In this document: piece after piece, positions 26,709 to 39,500 of the stretch | Position numbering within the stretch: the first letter of the stretch is position 1 | How the letters are laid out: each line of letters begins with the position of its first letter | Assembly: GCA_963691705.1 (NCBI GenBank) | Contig: OY829544.1 | Location: 3,231,501-3,295,500 of the forward strand | Length of the DNA stretch: 64,000 bases | Reading direction: 5' to 3' | From: Viola odorata | Lineage: Eukaryota > Streptophyta > Magnoliopsida > Malpighiales > Violaceae | Program-made: the position numbers and the translations under genes | The notes under the pieces: model-generated | Told to the model about the DNA's origin: nothing | Databases searched by the model: none | Seen by the model: the letters and a program-made list of their open reading frames with translations, nothing else

Positions 26709-28176
26709 TGCTATTCAGAGGAATAGACAAGAGGAAGCCACGTCATTGCATAATTACAAGTTTGCCACCTTTGCAAATTTACGAAACTGCCCCCGGCTCT
26801 CCCTTCTCCCTCGCCACTGCTCACCTTCTTCAACCTTGCGTCGCCGGCGCCATTGCCGGCGACCAAGGTCCGGCCAACAATGACGAAAATAGGAATTCTT
26901 CCTGCCAAAATTAGCCCAACAACAACAGAAACTTGACCAAGCAAGCACAGCAACTCAATTTATCCAAAACAGCCACTAATTTAATTAAAAACGAATTAAA
27001 GTTGATTAAACAAAAATTTAAAATTGAGCAGTGCTAATGAGGTTGAAGAGAATGCCTGATTTCCATGCCTGAATGACGTGGCTGTGCCACATCATTCGTA
27101 AAAAATTCAAAATTGCCACACTGAAATTAGCTTCTCCTCTTCTCTCGACAGAGCCTCTCATTCCTCAAACCCTAGTTGCTGCTCCTCTTGAGACACAACT
27201 TCTCCTCTCTCCCTCCTTGTGCCTCCACACCTGGCGACACCGCAAGATGGAACGGCCACTAGGGTCACCAGAGATCCTCTTCACACCTCTTTGATCCACT
27301 ATCCTCGTCGCTCTCTCAAAATTCTTACCAAACAAGAAGTGCAATCTGCAAATTCAACACCAAATCGACAGAAATGAACAAAATCCAAAGAACCCATTTG
27401 GATTCATTGCAAAACAGAGAGACGCAAACAAAGGAAAAGCAAATTGAACATAACCCAAACGCTACACTCACATTTCACCACGTTCGAGGAGAAGCTATGT
27501 CGGGTAAGGAGGCAAGGAGGGATCGCTTACGGTGGCGGTGGAGTGGCGGTGGCTAGGGGTTGCGGTGTCGCCGGGTGTGGAGGCACAAGGAGGGAGAGAG
27601 GAGAAGTTGTGTCTCAAGAGGAGCAGCAGCTAGGGTTTGAGGAATGAGAGGCTGTGTCGAGAGGAGGAGAAGAAATTTTTACGAATGATGTGGCACAGCC
27701 ACGTCATTCAGGCATGGAAATCAGGCATTCTCTTCAACCTCATTAGCATTTTCCTTTAAAATTCATTCAAAATGGCCAGCAATTTGATGAATTAAAGCAA
27801 CGAAATTAATTTAGACATGAACTAGAGTTTATTTGAAAACAAAACAGCCATGGTTTCATCAAAACACGAACAAATGATTCTTGCAAAAAACATGCAGAGA
27901 AAAGCCTAATCCAACATGGCAGAGATGAAAAAAGAAAAGAGAAAAAAGAAAAAGAAAAAAAGAAAGAGATAAGGGAAAGGAAGCAGCAGGAGACGCGGTG
28001 GCTATGGAGGAGGAGGAGCGGTGGCTATGGAGGAGGAATGAAAACCTAGATTCGGGAAAGAGAGGGTATGAAGTGAAGAAGGAGATCTGGATGGCATTTT
28101 CGTAAATTTAGGATCGATGGTAAACTTGTAATTATGCAGACGTGGCAGTCCTCTTGGGAGTTCCTCCTGTATAGCA
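26709..28176. mobile_element. Non-autonomous TIR element next to the Sec14 5' end
   Basis: The ends are inverted: TGCTATTCAGAGGAA on the left and the complement of TGCTATACAGGAGGAA on the right, followed inside by gccacgtc..gcataattacaagttt in both arms (about 80 bp imperfect). There is no transposase frame. No clean target duplication is visible, so the ends may have decayed or rearranged. A younger MULE-type hairpin is nested inside at 27026-27754. Confidence 0.6.
27026..27754. mobile_element. MULE-type foldback element with 9-bp target duplication
   Basis: A 729-bp element flanked by TTTAAAATT on both sides (27017-27025 and 27755-27763). The arms are very long and almost perfect: 27026-27246 pairs with 27560-27754 apart from an extra ~27 nt in the left arm. 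The first 12 inverted bases differ a little, then TGCTAATGAGGTTGAAG onward match. Nine-bp duplications and long TIRs point to a Mutator-like family. There is no coding capacity. Confidence 0.75.
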
Positions 28177-28494
28177 TTATTGACGAAACGACGGCGGCGA
28201 ATGAATGCGGTAGTGGCGAAGAGAAGGAGAGCGAGATGGTTGAGGAGACGGGGGGTTATAGTGGTTGAACAGAAGAATTGGGTGGGAGTGGGGTCCAGTG
28301 TTTTTTATGGGGTTTTGGTCTTGGAAATCCACGTGGATGGAGGGACGGGTTGCAGGGAATTAACGCGCTGCCGCCGGCGGTGGTTGTGGGAATGGAATTA
28401 GAATTTTGATGGATGGATGGATGGATAAAATGTACAGTAGCAGTAGTAGTAAAGTTGATTGGGTAATTATGGAAGTACTGCCGGATATGCTCAC
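28177..28494. other. Spacer between transposons
   Basis: No gene. The minus strand here would be the place to look for the lost first exon of the second Sec14 gene, but I find no similarity to the start of its neighbour. Confidence 0.4.
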
Positions 28495-29763
28495 TTAATG
28501 AAAGGGATAAAATAAATTTTGGCATCTGAACTGTTATTGTTTGACTCATTTGGTACCTCTATTTTTTTTTACTTTAAAAGGCACCTGAATTCTTTAGAAA
28601 TGTCAAATTTGGTACTCCCCTCTCACACTGTTAGTCGCAACCGTTAACTAGCTGACGTGGCATGACACGTCAGCTGTTGATGATGTGGTATGTCACGTCA
28701 GCATATCCGACCCGAATCGCGGTAAAACGGGTTATTATTTTGGTTGGTGAACGACACGTCGTTCTTCTTTCCTTTTCATCTTTTCTTTTCATTTTTCTTT
28801 CCTCCTTTTCTTCCCTCACCACGTCATCTCACTCTCACTTTTTCCTCTTTTTTCCTTTATTTTTCTTTATTTCTTTCCTTTCTGCCTCACTCTCCTTTCT
28901 CTTCACTTTCCTATTTTTTCTTCCTCGTTTGTTTGTGGATGAAGCCACTCTTTCTTTTATTCTCTTCTTTTCATTTTCTTTCAAACCAGATCCAGATCCA
29001 TCTCTTTTCCTTCTTTTTTCTTTTATTTCCTCTCTTTATTTTATTTTTCTCTTTTTTCTCTAATCTCTTCTATTTATTTTCTCTCCTTCTTCGGCGGTTG
29101 AATTTTGAGATTTGGTGTGGCTGTGCGGGTCTGTGCTTGGATTTGGGTTTGATTATTTGGTTTGATGAGGGATGATTTGGATTTGATTATTTCGTTTGTT
29201 GTTGATCGGGTTTGGGTAGTGGGAGGCCGAGGGTGTGATTTGGGTATTTGTGTGTTTGTTTGGCTGTGGTGGTGTTGGTGGTGGCGTGGGTGGTGGCTGT
29301 GGTGGTGGCGTTGGTGGTGGTTGTGGATCTGGATCTGTTTTTAGAGATTTAAATTTTAAATCTTTTAACTTTCAATATTAATTAATTAATTATTAATAAA
29401 AATATAATAATTATTCATGTATGGATATAGGACTGGGAATGGATTTGATTGAACCAGGAAAGAAAAGAAAATAAAAAAGAAAAGAAAAGAAAATAAAGCA
29501 TAAGAACGTCGAGGAAATAGAAGAAAAGGAGGAAAGAAAATAAAAGAAAGAAGAATGACAAGAAAAAATGAGAAGGAAAGAAGAACGACGCGTCGTTCGC
29601 CAACCGAATTAATGACCCGTTTACTGACCCGTTTTATCGCGATTCGGGTCTGATACACGTCAGCTAGTTAACGGTTGCGACTAACGGTGTAAGAGGGGAG
29701 TACCAAATTTGACATTTCTAAAGAGTTCAGGTGCCTTTTAAAGCAAAAAAAATTAGAGGTGCC

Positions 29764-30451
29764 TACGGACGGATCCAGCCCAATCAAAAACAAATTTGTA
29801 ATATATTGCCCAATCAAAAACAAATTTGTAATATATTGTTCAACTCAAATCAACAAGCGGGGATGGCTCAGTTGGTGGGACGGCACCTGAAGGTCTGAAG
29901 GTTGCGGGTTTAATCCACGCTAACTGCATTTTAATTTTCATCCCTGGCCTTTTGAGTCCTTCCCACTACCTCGGAAACGCTTGAAATTTTATTTAAAAAA
30001 GTTTAGTTCAATTTTTTTTTAAAGAGAGTCAAGTATTAGTATTTTGAATGCAATTGTGACTAGCCCGATTTTGATTTCTATATATCTAGTCATGTGATTT
30101 TGTTCTTATTTTATTAAGTCAATTTTTTTACCTAGAACGGTCCTTTTAATTTGACATTTTTTTTAATTGATGGGAGGTCAAATTACGAAGGGGGTTTATT
30201 TATTTTCAAATGATAAATTCCAGTACTTTGAAATTTATTTATCTATGTCACACGAGATTTGAAAATACGTATATTATATGAATTCTAATGTATAATTAAT
30301 TTTTTTCTATATTGTCTTCTTATTTATTTTTTTGTTAAGTTTATCTAAATATTTGTTATTTAGTGACAGATACAAATACTCTTAAGCATTTTTCTAATTT
30401 TTCGTTCAGCTCATTTGCCTTCCCTGAATTCGAATCCTGGATCCGTCCCTG
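29764..30451. mobile_element. hAT-like non-autonomous element nested in the MULE arm
   Basis: A 688-bp insert flanked by the 8-bp duplication GAGGTGCC (29756-29763 and 30452-30459). Its ends TACGGACGGATCCAG and the complement CAGGGACGGATCCAG agree at 13 of 15 positions. CAGGG-type ends and 8-bp duplications fit hAT. The empty site is reconstructed by the left MULE arm, which reads the same sequence without the insert. A 30-bp tandem duplication occurs at the left (29779-29838). Confidence 0.75.
29857..29990 (+). mobile_element. tRNA-derived SINE-like sequence
   Basis: An A box TGGCTCAGTTGG (29864-29875) and a B box GGTTTAATCC (29907-29916) stand about 31 nt apart as in a tRNA gene, but the acceptor arms do not pair, so it is not a tRNA. 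It is followed by an A/T-rich tail near 29985-30010. This is the usual form of a Pol III SINE; I cannot assign a family. Confidence 0.5.
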
Positions 30452-30768
30452 GAGGTGCCAAATGAGTTAAACAATAACAGTTCAGGTGCCAACATTTGTT
30501 TTATCCCTTAATGAAAACAGTTATGTAGGGGTAGAATTTTTTTACTTTCACCACCAACAATTGACTATTAAATGTAATAATTACTAGTAGTTTTTTATTA
30601 TTATTGAGTAAATAATAATTATCTTTTAATTCAAGTAAAAGAAGATGTGCGTTTAACTCTTCAAAATATCAAATTTAAAATAAGAAAATATAATAATAAT
30701 AATAATTACTTAAGATAAAAAAAAATGCATAAAGTAAATTATTAATGATATTTTTTTCTTCTTAAATA

Positions 30769-31850
30769 CTCCCTCCAGTGCAAAATAAACGTCGTTCTGG
30801 CTTATTGCACGTGGCTTAAGAAAATGATTAGTTCGGAGAAAACGAGGCACTTTTTGACCATAATACCCCCACCCTCCCTAGCTATTTACAAATTTACCTG
30901 GCTCATATCTGAAAGCTTCTGGCTTGAAGCCGGGCTTGCCAAGTTGGGCCAAGTGTGCAGTCGGCTGGGCTGGGTTTGGTCTTGGCAGAAACGACAGCGT
31001 CTTATGAAGGAATGTAAGCCATCGGCTCCAAATTTCCAATCTTCCCCAAATTCCCAAAATTTTGAACCATTCCCGCAAAAAATGGGAACGAGATTTGGGC
31101 ATAATTTCATATTCCCGCCATTGTGTTGGGATTGTATGTGGGGAAAGCAATTTTTGTTCATCCTTTTAAAGTCCTCAATCCCTACATCTATTTGCTCTCC
31201 CAAACCCTCACCCCTGTTTTAAAAAAGCTTGCATAAATCAATAGAGGATGGCAACTTTAACCCTTTCTCGTACCCTGCCGGAGACCCTAACATACCTGGA
31301 TATCTAGAAAACTTAATCCAGTGCGGCAACAACCAAGCTTACTCAAATGACGGAGAGGAGGAGTTCGTAGAGCTCCCAAATTACGAGGCCGGTGATGACG
31401 AGGACATTCCATACTTAAACATTGAGCCTGAGCCCGACAGTGAAGATCAAGGTCATCCATATTTTAGATGAAATATGTATTTGTGTATGATCATACCCAA
31501 AAAAAAATTTCATTCTCGTAAGTATGTTTGTGTGTATGAGTTGCAGGACAACATTTAGGCAACAATCGGTGCAAAGAATTGGCCGACGATGATAGGGTTG
31601 CGGCATATGAGATGCTGTTGCAGAAGAGTAAGAATGGGAAGCTTCTGAAACAGACAACAACTGAGGTTTCTCTAGCCTTCAACATATAAATTCGATCTGT
31701 CCAGAGGTTGTGGAAACATGGCCAAGAGTCTGGGAATCACAACGTTAGCCTCAACATAGTGAAGAATAGTGGGAGGAAAAGGGTTGAGATTGATTGGCAA
31801 CTAATCTCAACGTTTAGGATGTTATGATGAAAACCAAAAGGAAAAGAAAA
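30769..31850 (+). mobile_element. Mariner-like element, 3' truncated
   Basis: The left end is TA|CTCCCTCCAGTGCAAAATAAACG, the terminal sequence shared by plant mariner-like elements and Stowaway MITEs. An acidic frame at 31229-31471 is followed, after a short gap that may be an intron, by the helix-turn-helix part of a plant mariner transposase in 31545-31830: RVAAYEMLLQKSKNGKL, then TTEVSLAFN, a TAA stop, then IRSVQRLWKH and NSGRKRVEIDW. The catalytic D-D-D domain and the right terminal repeat are absent. It is a dead fragment. Confidence 0.75.
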
Positions 31851-32500
31851 AACGAACTTGAAACAAAAGCGACATTAAAGACACACTCGCTCGAAAAGTC
31901 CACCTCAGAATGAGTTCAACATGGAATGGGCATGGAGAAGAAGCTCCATGCACAAACATGGATGATCTACTCAAGAATCAAAAGGAGCAAAAGCCTCAGT
32001 ACTCAGTAGTGGCTTTCCAAAAAAATACACCACTTGTTTCAAATTATTAGCCCTCCGCATAAAGAAATACACAAGTGAGAAACAAGATTCCACTCAAGAA
32101 TATGTAATTCCAAAGGCAACAAAAGTTCAAGAAACCAGACAAACTAAAGCATAAAGATCAATATTCCTATAACCTACTAGGCCTTTATACCATCACAAAA
32201 ATTCCCTAATCCAACTCATTCACAACCAAAGCAAAGTTTAATCCGGAATTAAAAGGAAAAGAAGCAGCTGTTCATTGTACTTTCCACAAATGTAAAATCC
32301 CACAATTTACATAAGAAGTTGAACAAAGTATCTGTCACAAGAAAAGTTTTTAATTATTAGAGCATTAGGAAAGGAAGAAACAAGATGGGGCAAGAGAGAT
32401 TAAAACAATAAGAATAGGAGCATTCCACAAATCCCGCTGCCCAGCTACACAATTAATCATTCACTTCCATTCAAAACAACACAAATTCCCAACGCTCTTA
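31851..32500. other. Spacer and 3' UTR of the CYSTM gene
   Basis: AT-rich with no gene. The right part should be the 3' UTR of the minus-strand gene ending at 32501. Confidence 0.4.
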
Positions 32501-33767
32501 TCAGAAGCAGGCTTCCAATAGGCAGCAGCAGCACAGAGCAGCCAAACTGCATTTACCAAGAAAACATCAAATTACTACACGTTTGACATAGTTTTAGATC
32601 AAAATCAGTTACTACAGTTTATTCAGCAAGCACATTCCTTGGCACTATACAAGATTAAAGAAAAAGCAACCAAAGAACATAACTTTAATTAATTACTCCA
32701 CTAATTCAAAATGGAATGCCACAAAGAAGAAGGCAGTAATGGGCAGCTGGCACATAGCTGTGCTAAGATGCCACAAACAAACATGACCTCACTATCATTG
32801 CTGTTCTCCATTAACATTGAATAATAATTCAGTCAACATGGAAAGCCTAGGTGGATGGAAATGCTAAAACAACAAGGGTTTCTCCACGTACAAACTAGTG
32901 TTATCGAATAAGTTTAGAACAAAACACAATCCAATGGTGTTTTCTTATATTTATTTATACTAGGTAGTAGGTTCTCAAAAATAGTACAGGTTCTCAAAAT
33001 TAGTACAGTACTAGTACGTATTTATATTTACTAGGTTCTCAAAACATCAGAGAGACTAAAAGAACAAAAACAAAACTCTGACATCGATGCTTACACCGGG
33101 TGGAAAGACCAAAACAAAACTACCAGTAAAGGGTACTATTGGAGTTTCCAGTCAACATAGCCCAACCCGCCTAATTAACACCCATCGTAACCGCAAATTA
33201 GAGATAGACAAGACACGACACGGTGGCTCTGCATCGCAGGGCACGCGACCCGACGAGAATCAGTTACTTACTAGCCGAATTGACACCCTTAATTCGTGCC
33301 TAACTCAGATTACGATTTTGTTTCAGATCTGAATAGTAACGAATGATCTAAAACCCAAAATACAGGGGGAAAAAAGAGAACGAACAGGTGGGGAGCGTAC
33401 CATCCTTCCATGCAGCCAACGCCGCCGCTCTGTTGTTGTTGAGGGGGTGGCTGGCCGTATTGAGGAGCATAGGCGGGAGGAGGAGGATATCCTTGAGGTG
33501 GATAACCCGGCGGCGGATATCCCTGAGGAGGGTATCCAGGTGGCGGATAAGCGTCCTTAGGATATCCCTCCGGTGGATAACCTAATCCACAAACAGGAAA
33601 CAAGTCATTGTTAGCATCCGTAATCAATTTAGATCTAAAAAAATTAACAGATCTTGATGAAATTCAACAAAATTAAGGTGATCAAAAAACCAAATTAATG
33701 GGATTGATCTTTCACCTTGAGGAGGAGGAACCCCAACAGGAGGTTGCTGCTGGTTGTAATAACTCAT
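32501..33767 (-). CDS. CYSTM protein with GYPPx repeats (92 aa)
   Basis: Three exons, 33716-33767, 33401-33581 and 32501-32546, give 279 nt. The product starts MSYYNQQQPPVGVPP, has a run of GYPPQ/GYPPP repeats (about residues 18-60), a Gln-rich linker and a last-exon tail CLAALCCCCLLEACF. This is the cysteine-rich transmembrane (CYSTM) module, a tail anchor of small plasma-membrane proteins linked in plants to stress responses. The TG|T codon split over intron 2 makes the first Cys of the tail; without that splice the frame would end in an unrelated tail. Intron 2 (32547-33400, 854 bp) contains A/C-rich, transposon-like sequence near 33090-33300. Confidence 0.9.
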
Positions 33768-33857
33768 TGCCGATCCTCTTCCTAGCGCTGCTTCTTTGAG
33801 ATTTTTATATTTTTTTTCAAGTGGGTTTCTTTGATATTAATTGGAGGATACTTTTCC

Positions 33858-33865
33858 TATTTATA
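33858..33865 (-). promoter_or_regulatory. TATA box of the CYSTM gene
   Basis: TATAAATA on the minus strand, 91 nt before the ATG at 33767, a normal position for a short leader. Confidence 0.6.
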
Positions 33866-33869
33866 ATAT

Positions 33870-36200
33870 TAAATCAAATAGTCCCACTAGAAGAAATGCC
33901 GGTCTTCGTCGTTTTATAGTGACACAAGGAGTCACAAGGAGTCTGGCCTCTGGGGAAGTTGGAACCAATGCAGGCGTGATTTTATATTTATTTTTTATTC
34001 ATCTGTTGGATTACGATTTTGGGAATGACTTCCTTTTGGAATTGGGATGTGGTGTGGGAGTAATTAAAAAGTGATTTAAGGGTATGTTGGGTATTTTATC
34101 ATCTCTGTCTGTGCGGTTTGGTAAGCACACTGCACATGAGCGTTTTGCTTTTGGGGAATAAAAATGTCAGCAATGAAATACCGTGTCCAATGCGCGTCAA
34201 ATTTCAAATTTTTTTTTTTTGGTAAATATTTATGTTTCTATTTTTTGATATGCTTTCTTTTCTTTTTTGGTTAGTTTTTCGAGAATGGATTTGCATCTTT
34301 TGCACTTTACGCGTCCAGCAACCTCATAAATTCATAATCAGCTTGACTCGAATATAAGGTCTAAAATATAAGAAGCGTCAGCCCAACAATATACCGAATA
34401 TTATTAATTTCATTTGTCACTCTTATAAGAGTACTTTATTATTTTTTATAAAATAGAAAGAATAATGTATTGTATTTAATTGACGCAATAATTATAGTTT
34501 GATGAGCTTTGAAGAGAATAATGCCTGTGATTAATTAACTTTTTTAATAGGGGTTATTTTAAGTTCAAGTCTCTGGTTCCTAAGCTAGCAACTAATTCCT
34601 TAGTCTAGGTTGGACATTTGCTTCAATTGCCAAATTGCAATTGGTTGGACATCGTGTTTGACTGGAAGAAAAAAAAGGTCAAAAGTTGAGTTTATAGACT
34701 TCGTACGCCATCTGATGATATTGCACTCTTTGGACGAATTGAAGAAGGTTCACGGACCATAAGTTAAATTCAACGGCACGCATCATTTGCAACTATTAGC
34801 CTACCAAATTAACATTACTTTATTTGCAAGCTAAGTTGTACCTTAATTTTGGGCTCTTTAATTGCTTCCATAAAACATTAATTTAATTATTTTGAAGTTG
34901 GGATGCGATATGTGCTGTATAGAATCTATGGGTTTGTCTTTCTTAATATTTCCAAGAAAATAAAAAATTGGGCTTTACTCACTTTTTTTCCCTAAGGCCC
35001 ATTTACTCACTTGGCGTGGGTTTCGCCTCCCTTAATCATTACGATAAAATGCTCTAAAAAGGCCATCAGCTACAGAACTGCAGGCCCAATATCATATTTT
35101 GGCTTAGAAATCGGATGTGATGTGGCTGATGCTGAACCAAAAAGTGATGAACAATCCTTTACAAAAGCTCAATTTATTAGTTTTTTTTAAAGATTATATT
35201 ATTAATTATATAATAATATTAAACATTGATTCGATCATCTACTTCATACAGAAAGCATGCAATAATCAATTGTGTTACATCGCCTCGTATTATTAATTTG
35301 AACTATGTTGCTACTTTCTTACAGTAACCAATAATTTATTATAATAATAATGTTTGAGGTTGACCATAACTCATGGACTCGAATAAAATTTTGGGGTTTA
35401 AACCTCTCATATAACTTAAAAAATAAAAATAATAATATAGCTAATGTTTGGTTGCCCACCTCATCCTCTCAACTCCTAAGTCCTACCAATGAAATGGATC
35501 AAATCTGTAATGTAGCTATTCGTTTTCACACAGTTTGCTGTTTATAATAAAAACCAGAGTTAAAATAAAGGAGAAAGGGGAAGGCTAGGCTTGCAAAATT
35601 TGCATAGAATATGAATAGGTGGTTGGGTTTCTCATCTGACTAATTAAAGATGATATCTTCCCTTAAATTACTACTTAAACCAAACCATTTTTGCTCGACC
35701 TACCTTAGCTAATAGCTATGGTGGAACCTTTTCCCCAACATAAGACCGACCAACAATTATAACATGATACAGAGGTTAATAAACAACATTATTTACTAAA
35801 AAAAATAATAAAAAATCAATGATATTATAATTCGAGAGTTACTTTTTTTTTTGAATCGATAATATTCGAACCAAATTATCCGATGAAATAAAAAAAGTAA
35901 GCTTAACGCTAGCATTTCATGAACTTTAAAAAAATAAATTTATTACCACAAGTTACTTCAATGTCCCACCCACCTCCAACAATTTTTCCAGCTACTTAAT
36001 TTCCCTCCCTTTAATTATTATTTATTTCTTTTTTCACCTCTTCTTGCAATATTAAGATTTTTTACTACCTTATATCTTTATACATGTGACTGTGTTATTT
36101 TTACTAATTTAACCGTGATAACGTCATAAAAAACTCGTGTTCTTTATTTAAAGCGCGGGTATTATCCTTCTTTGACTGTCAACAAACTGTATGAGTTGAG
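33870..36200. other. AT-rich spacer
   Basis: No credible coding frame. A minus-strand tRNA-promoter-like pair (TAGCGTTAAGC and GGTTCGAATATT) followed by an A-run lies at about 35840-35920 and may be a SINE relic (low certainty). Confidence 0.4.
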
Positions 36201-36576
36201 AGAGGCAGGGTAAATTGGAGGAATTAGGGAGGGCAAAACTGTCATTATCATGAAGAGAGCATGCGGGGGAGAAAAAATAGGACTGAGCAGACTAGAGACT
36301 AGAGAGAGTGAGCTGAGAGGAAGAGACGTTAGTTAATTTTTCACACAACACAGGAGAAAAAAAGTACAAGTCACGCTCAATCTGCTGCGAGTTGGTAGCT
36401 TTCCCTAGAAAAACATGATACTACGAATCATACGATTACGATCTTCCTCCTCCTTTCTTCTTCCATGATAAAACCGTCAAACCTCTTTTCTTTTTCAGTA
36501 GTTATAAGCTCATGTACTCACGCTACGGCTAGCTAGATAGCCAATTAAAAGCGAGGAGGAAGAAGAAGAAGAAGCC

Positions 36577-39500
36577 ATGACAGTGAAAGGCGGTGGTGCT
36601 AAGACTGACGAATTTGTTCCGTTTCCCGTCAAGGATCAGCTTCCCGGCGTCCATTTCTGCATCTCCAGCTCGCCTTCTTGGCGTACTCTCTCTCTCTCCT
36701 TCTCTGTTTTTTTTTGCTAGTGTGCTCTCTGTTGATTTTCCCGCGCTTTTTCCTTTTGTGCGTTGCTTGTTGGTGGAAGGAAGAGAAAGAATGAGTGGAT
36801 TTTCTCTACGGTTTTCTAGCTACCAGCCATTTTTTTTTATAAAAAAAAATTGTGTTCATCTCTCCAACGGAGTAGGAGAGAAAAACTGATGAAAACGGAA
36901 TGTTTAGCGATGTTTTAGATAATATTATAAAAGGATCTCATCGATTTTTCGGAATTTGGCGGTTTAAAATGAATGTCACGTTTCGGAGTTTTTATTTCCC
37001 TCGTTTTCTCGCAGTTTCCTAGGAACCAAGAGGAAAATCAACAATGCAGCTTTCATTTTTTTTAAACCTCAAGTGATGCTTTAATTTGAATACTTATTAA
37101 TGTTACTGGTGAATTTTGACGGTTGAAACTCAACCATGAATTTGCAGCTGAAGCAATCATCTTAGGTTTTCAACACTACATAGTGATGCTTGGAACTACA
37201 GTGTTCATTCCCACTATACTCATCCCTTTGATGGGCGGAGGCAATGTAATAAACAATCACTAGATTTCTTTTTCCCAATTTCTCATTTTCTTTTTATGTT
37301 TTCTTGAACTTGATTTTTGTTTTTCTTAGGTAGAGAAGGCAGAGATGATCAACACTTTGTTATTTGTGGCGGGTTTAAACACGCTCTTGCAAACCTGGTT
37401 CGGTACTCGCCTTCCTGTGGTAATGGGAGCATCCTACGCTTACATTATCCCCACCATCTCCATCGCTTTATCAAGCAACAATCGGATCAACAGCGCGTTC
37501 CTAACTCCCCATCAGGTTTTGTTTGTTTGCTTGATCCTCTCTGTTTGTCCCCAATTTCAATGGTTCTTTGATGACTGTGCATTTTTGTGCTCCTGCTCTT
37601 GTTTCTTTTGTGGGTCGCTTTCTAGAGGTTTAAACAATCAATGAGAGCCATACAAGGAGCACTGATTATTGCTTCTTTTTTTCAAATGATCGTTGGTTTC
37701 TTTGGTTTCTGGAGGATTTTTGCTAGGTATGATCATACTTGTTGCAAAAGGATCCTGGTCTGATTGAGGACAAATTTGTTATTCCATTTGTTTAAGCTTT
37801 GATTCATGCGTTATGATGCAGATTCCTAAGCCCTCTCGCTGCTGCACCTCTTGTGATTCTTACTGGACTTGGGTTATATATACATGGATTCCCACAAGTA
37901 AGTTTATTCAAACGTAGAAGGCTTGCTGACCTGATACTTGCTTCCACTCTGTAGTTGATTATGCATAATATGACTCTCCTTTTTATCTTTTTTCTTGGTT
38001 GATGCTTGTAGCTGGCAAATTGTATTGAAATTGGACTCCCAGCATTGTTTCTTCTGGTCCTCTTTTCTCAGGTACATGGCATCCTTCGTGTTTCTTGTTC
38101 ACGTAAAAGAAAAAAGAAAAAAAGATCATTCATGTTCAATTACTCAGTATCTGCTCCATCAGTCCCCTACTTTGATCTAATATTCTAGAGTCCCTCATTT
38201 GTATTCCATTTGAGCTGGGAAAGACTGCAAACTGAGCATTCATCGAGATTCTTTTCTTTATTTGGTTAATTTTTTAACATGATATTTTCCTGCTTTGCTC
38301 ATGAATAACCAATGCTATTGCAGTATTATCAACACATGGTGAAGTCGAAAAGTCACATACTTGATCGGTATGCGGTCCTGTTTACAGTCGCTGCTATATG
38401 GATAGTAGCAGAAGTTTTGACTGCGGCTGGTGCTTATAAAAATAGACCTCCAAGAACACAATTTAATTGCCGTACTGATCGTGCTGGGCTCATCAGTGCT
38501 GCTGCCTGGTAAGCTCAGTTTTTAAAAGAAAATATAGCCATGCAATGGAACAAGAACTTGATTGATGTTGGAATTTATCTGAAAAGACACCTTGATGGGC
38601 AAATACATGTTGGATGACACTGGGTTATCTTTACCAGGTTGGCATTTGTGTTTGATGAGAGTTCAGGACACCTAAATTGTTTCTAGGATTTTATTGTTGG
38701 TTTTTCTTGCCAACTTTATTTGCACTTTGACCATCAAAATTAGCTAATTCTTGAATAATTTGCGATATGAAATTAAGCTTGTGCTTCAACTACCCTGAAA
38801 GTTACTAGTCATTAGAAAAAAGACCTTCAATAATGTTTGTGCTTTGCTGCATGTAGGATAAGGGTTCCATATCCATTTCAATGGGGAAGTCCGACTTTCA
38901 ATGCTGGTGATGGTTTCGCAATGATGGCTGCTTGTTTTGTTGCTGCTGTTGAGGTATAACTTATTTAGCATTCCATCATTTATAACTTCTACAGATGTTG
39001 TAATGATTGTCTAATCCAAATTTTCTCCATGAGAATGTAGTCAATTCTAGATTATGTATGATGGATACTCAACCTGTAAATAGTGAAAGGAAGAAATGAG
39101 ACTCGGATTCTAAGGGAAATAGTTTTCTTGTGATTATATTCATTCCTTTTGCTTTTCCTTTTTGATTTTCTCTCCTGAATTGGGTGTAGTGTAAATTACT
39201 AGTGGAAGACATCGATTTCAATACCTGTCTCTGATCCCATCTAAGTAAATATTAACACTTAAGGATAAACTCAATTAACATTTTATGGATGTTGGGGACA
39301 AAGAAACTGCAAATTTTACAGTCACTACTATTATAATTGCCATTAGGATATGCAGTATGCACTCTTTGTAATTGTTTGCGCTATTTTTGGCAGTCTACTG
39401 GTACATTCATTGCAGCATCGAGATATGGGAGTGCCACTCCTATACCACCTTCTGTACTCAGTCGAGGTATTGGCTGGCAGGTACGATATAATTCTCTGAT

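Larger units (their letters stand above)
28504..30507. mobile_element. Non-autonomous Mutator-like element (MULE)
   Basis: The element begins GGGATAAAATAAATTTTGGC and ends with its complement form, and is flanked by the 9-bp duplication TTAATGAAA (28495-28503, 30508-30516). The TIRs are about 290 bp (28504-28795 against 29565-30507), with the right arm split by a hAT-like insertion. The interior is pyrimidine-rich, then G/T-rich; open frames there (for example 28662-29175) are low-complexity F/L/S-rich and not genes. Confidence 0.85.

Noticed and set aside
28662..29175. Two overlapping frames of 133 and 143 aa rich in Phe, Leu and Ser
   Set aside because: They come from the pyrimidine-rich interior of the MULE and are low-complexity.
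29857..29930. A tRNA gene
   Set aside because: A and B boxes are present but the acceptor and anticodon arms do not pair; it is better read as a SINE head.
30824..31222. 132-aa plus-strand frame
   Set aside because: It lies between the mariner end and its transposase part and has no recognisable domain; frames on both strands are open by chance.
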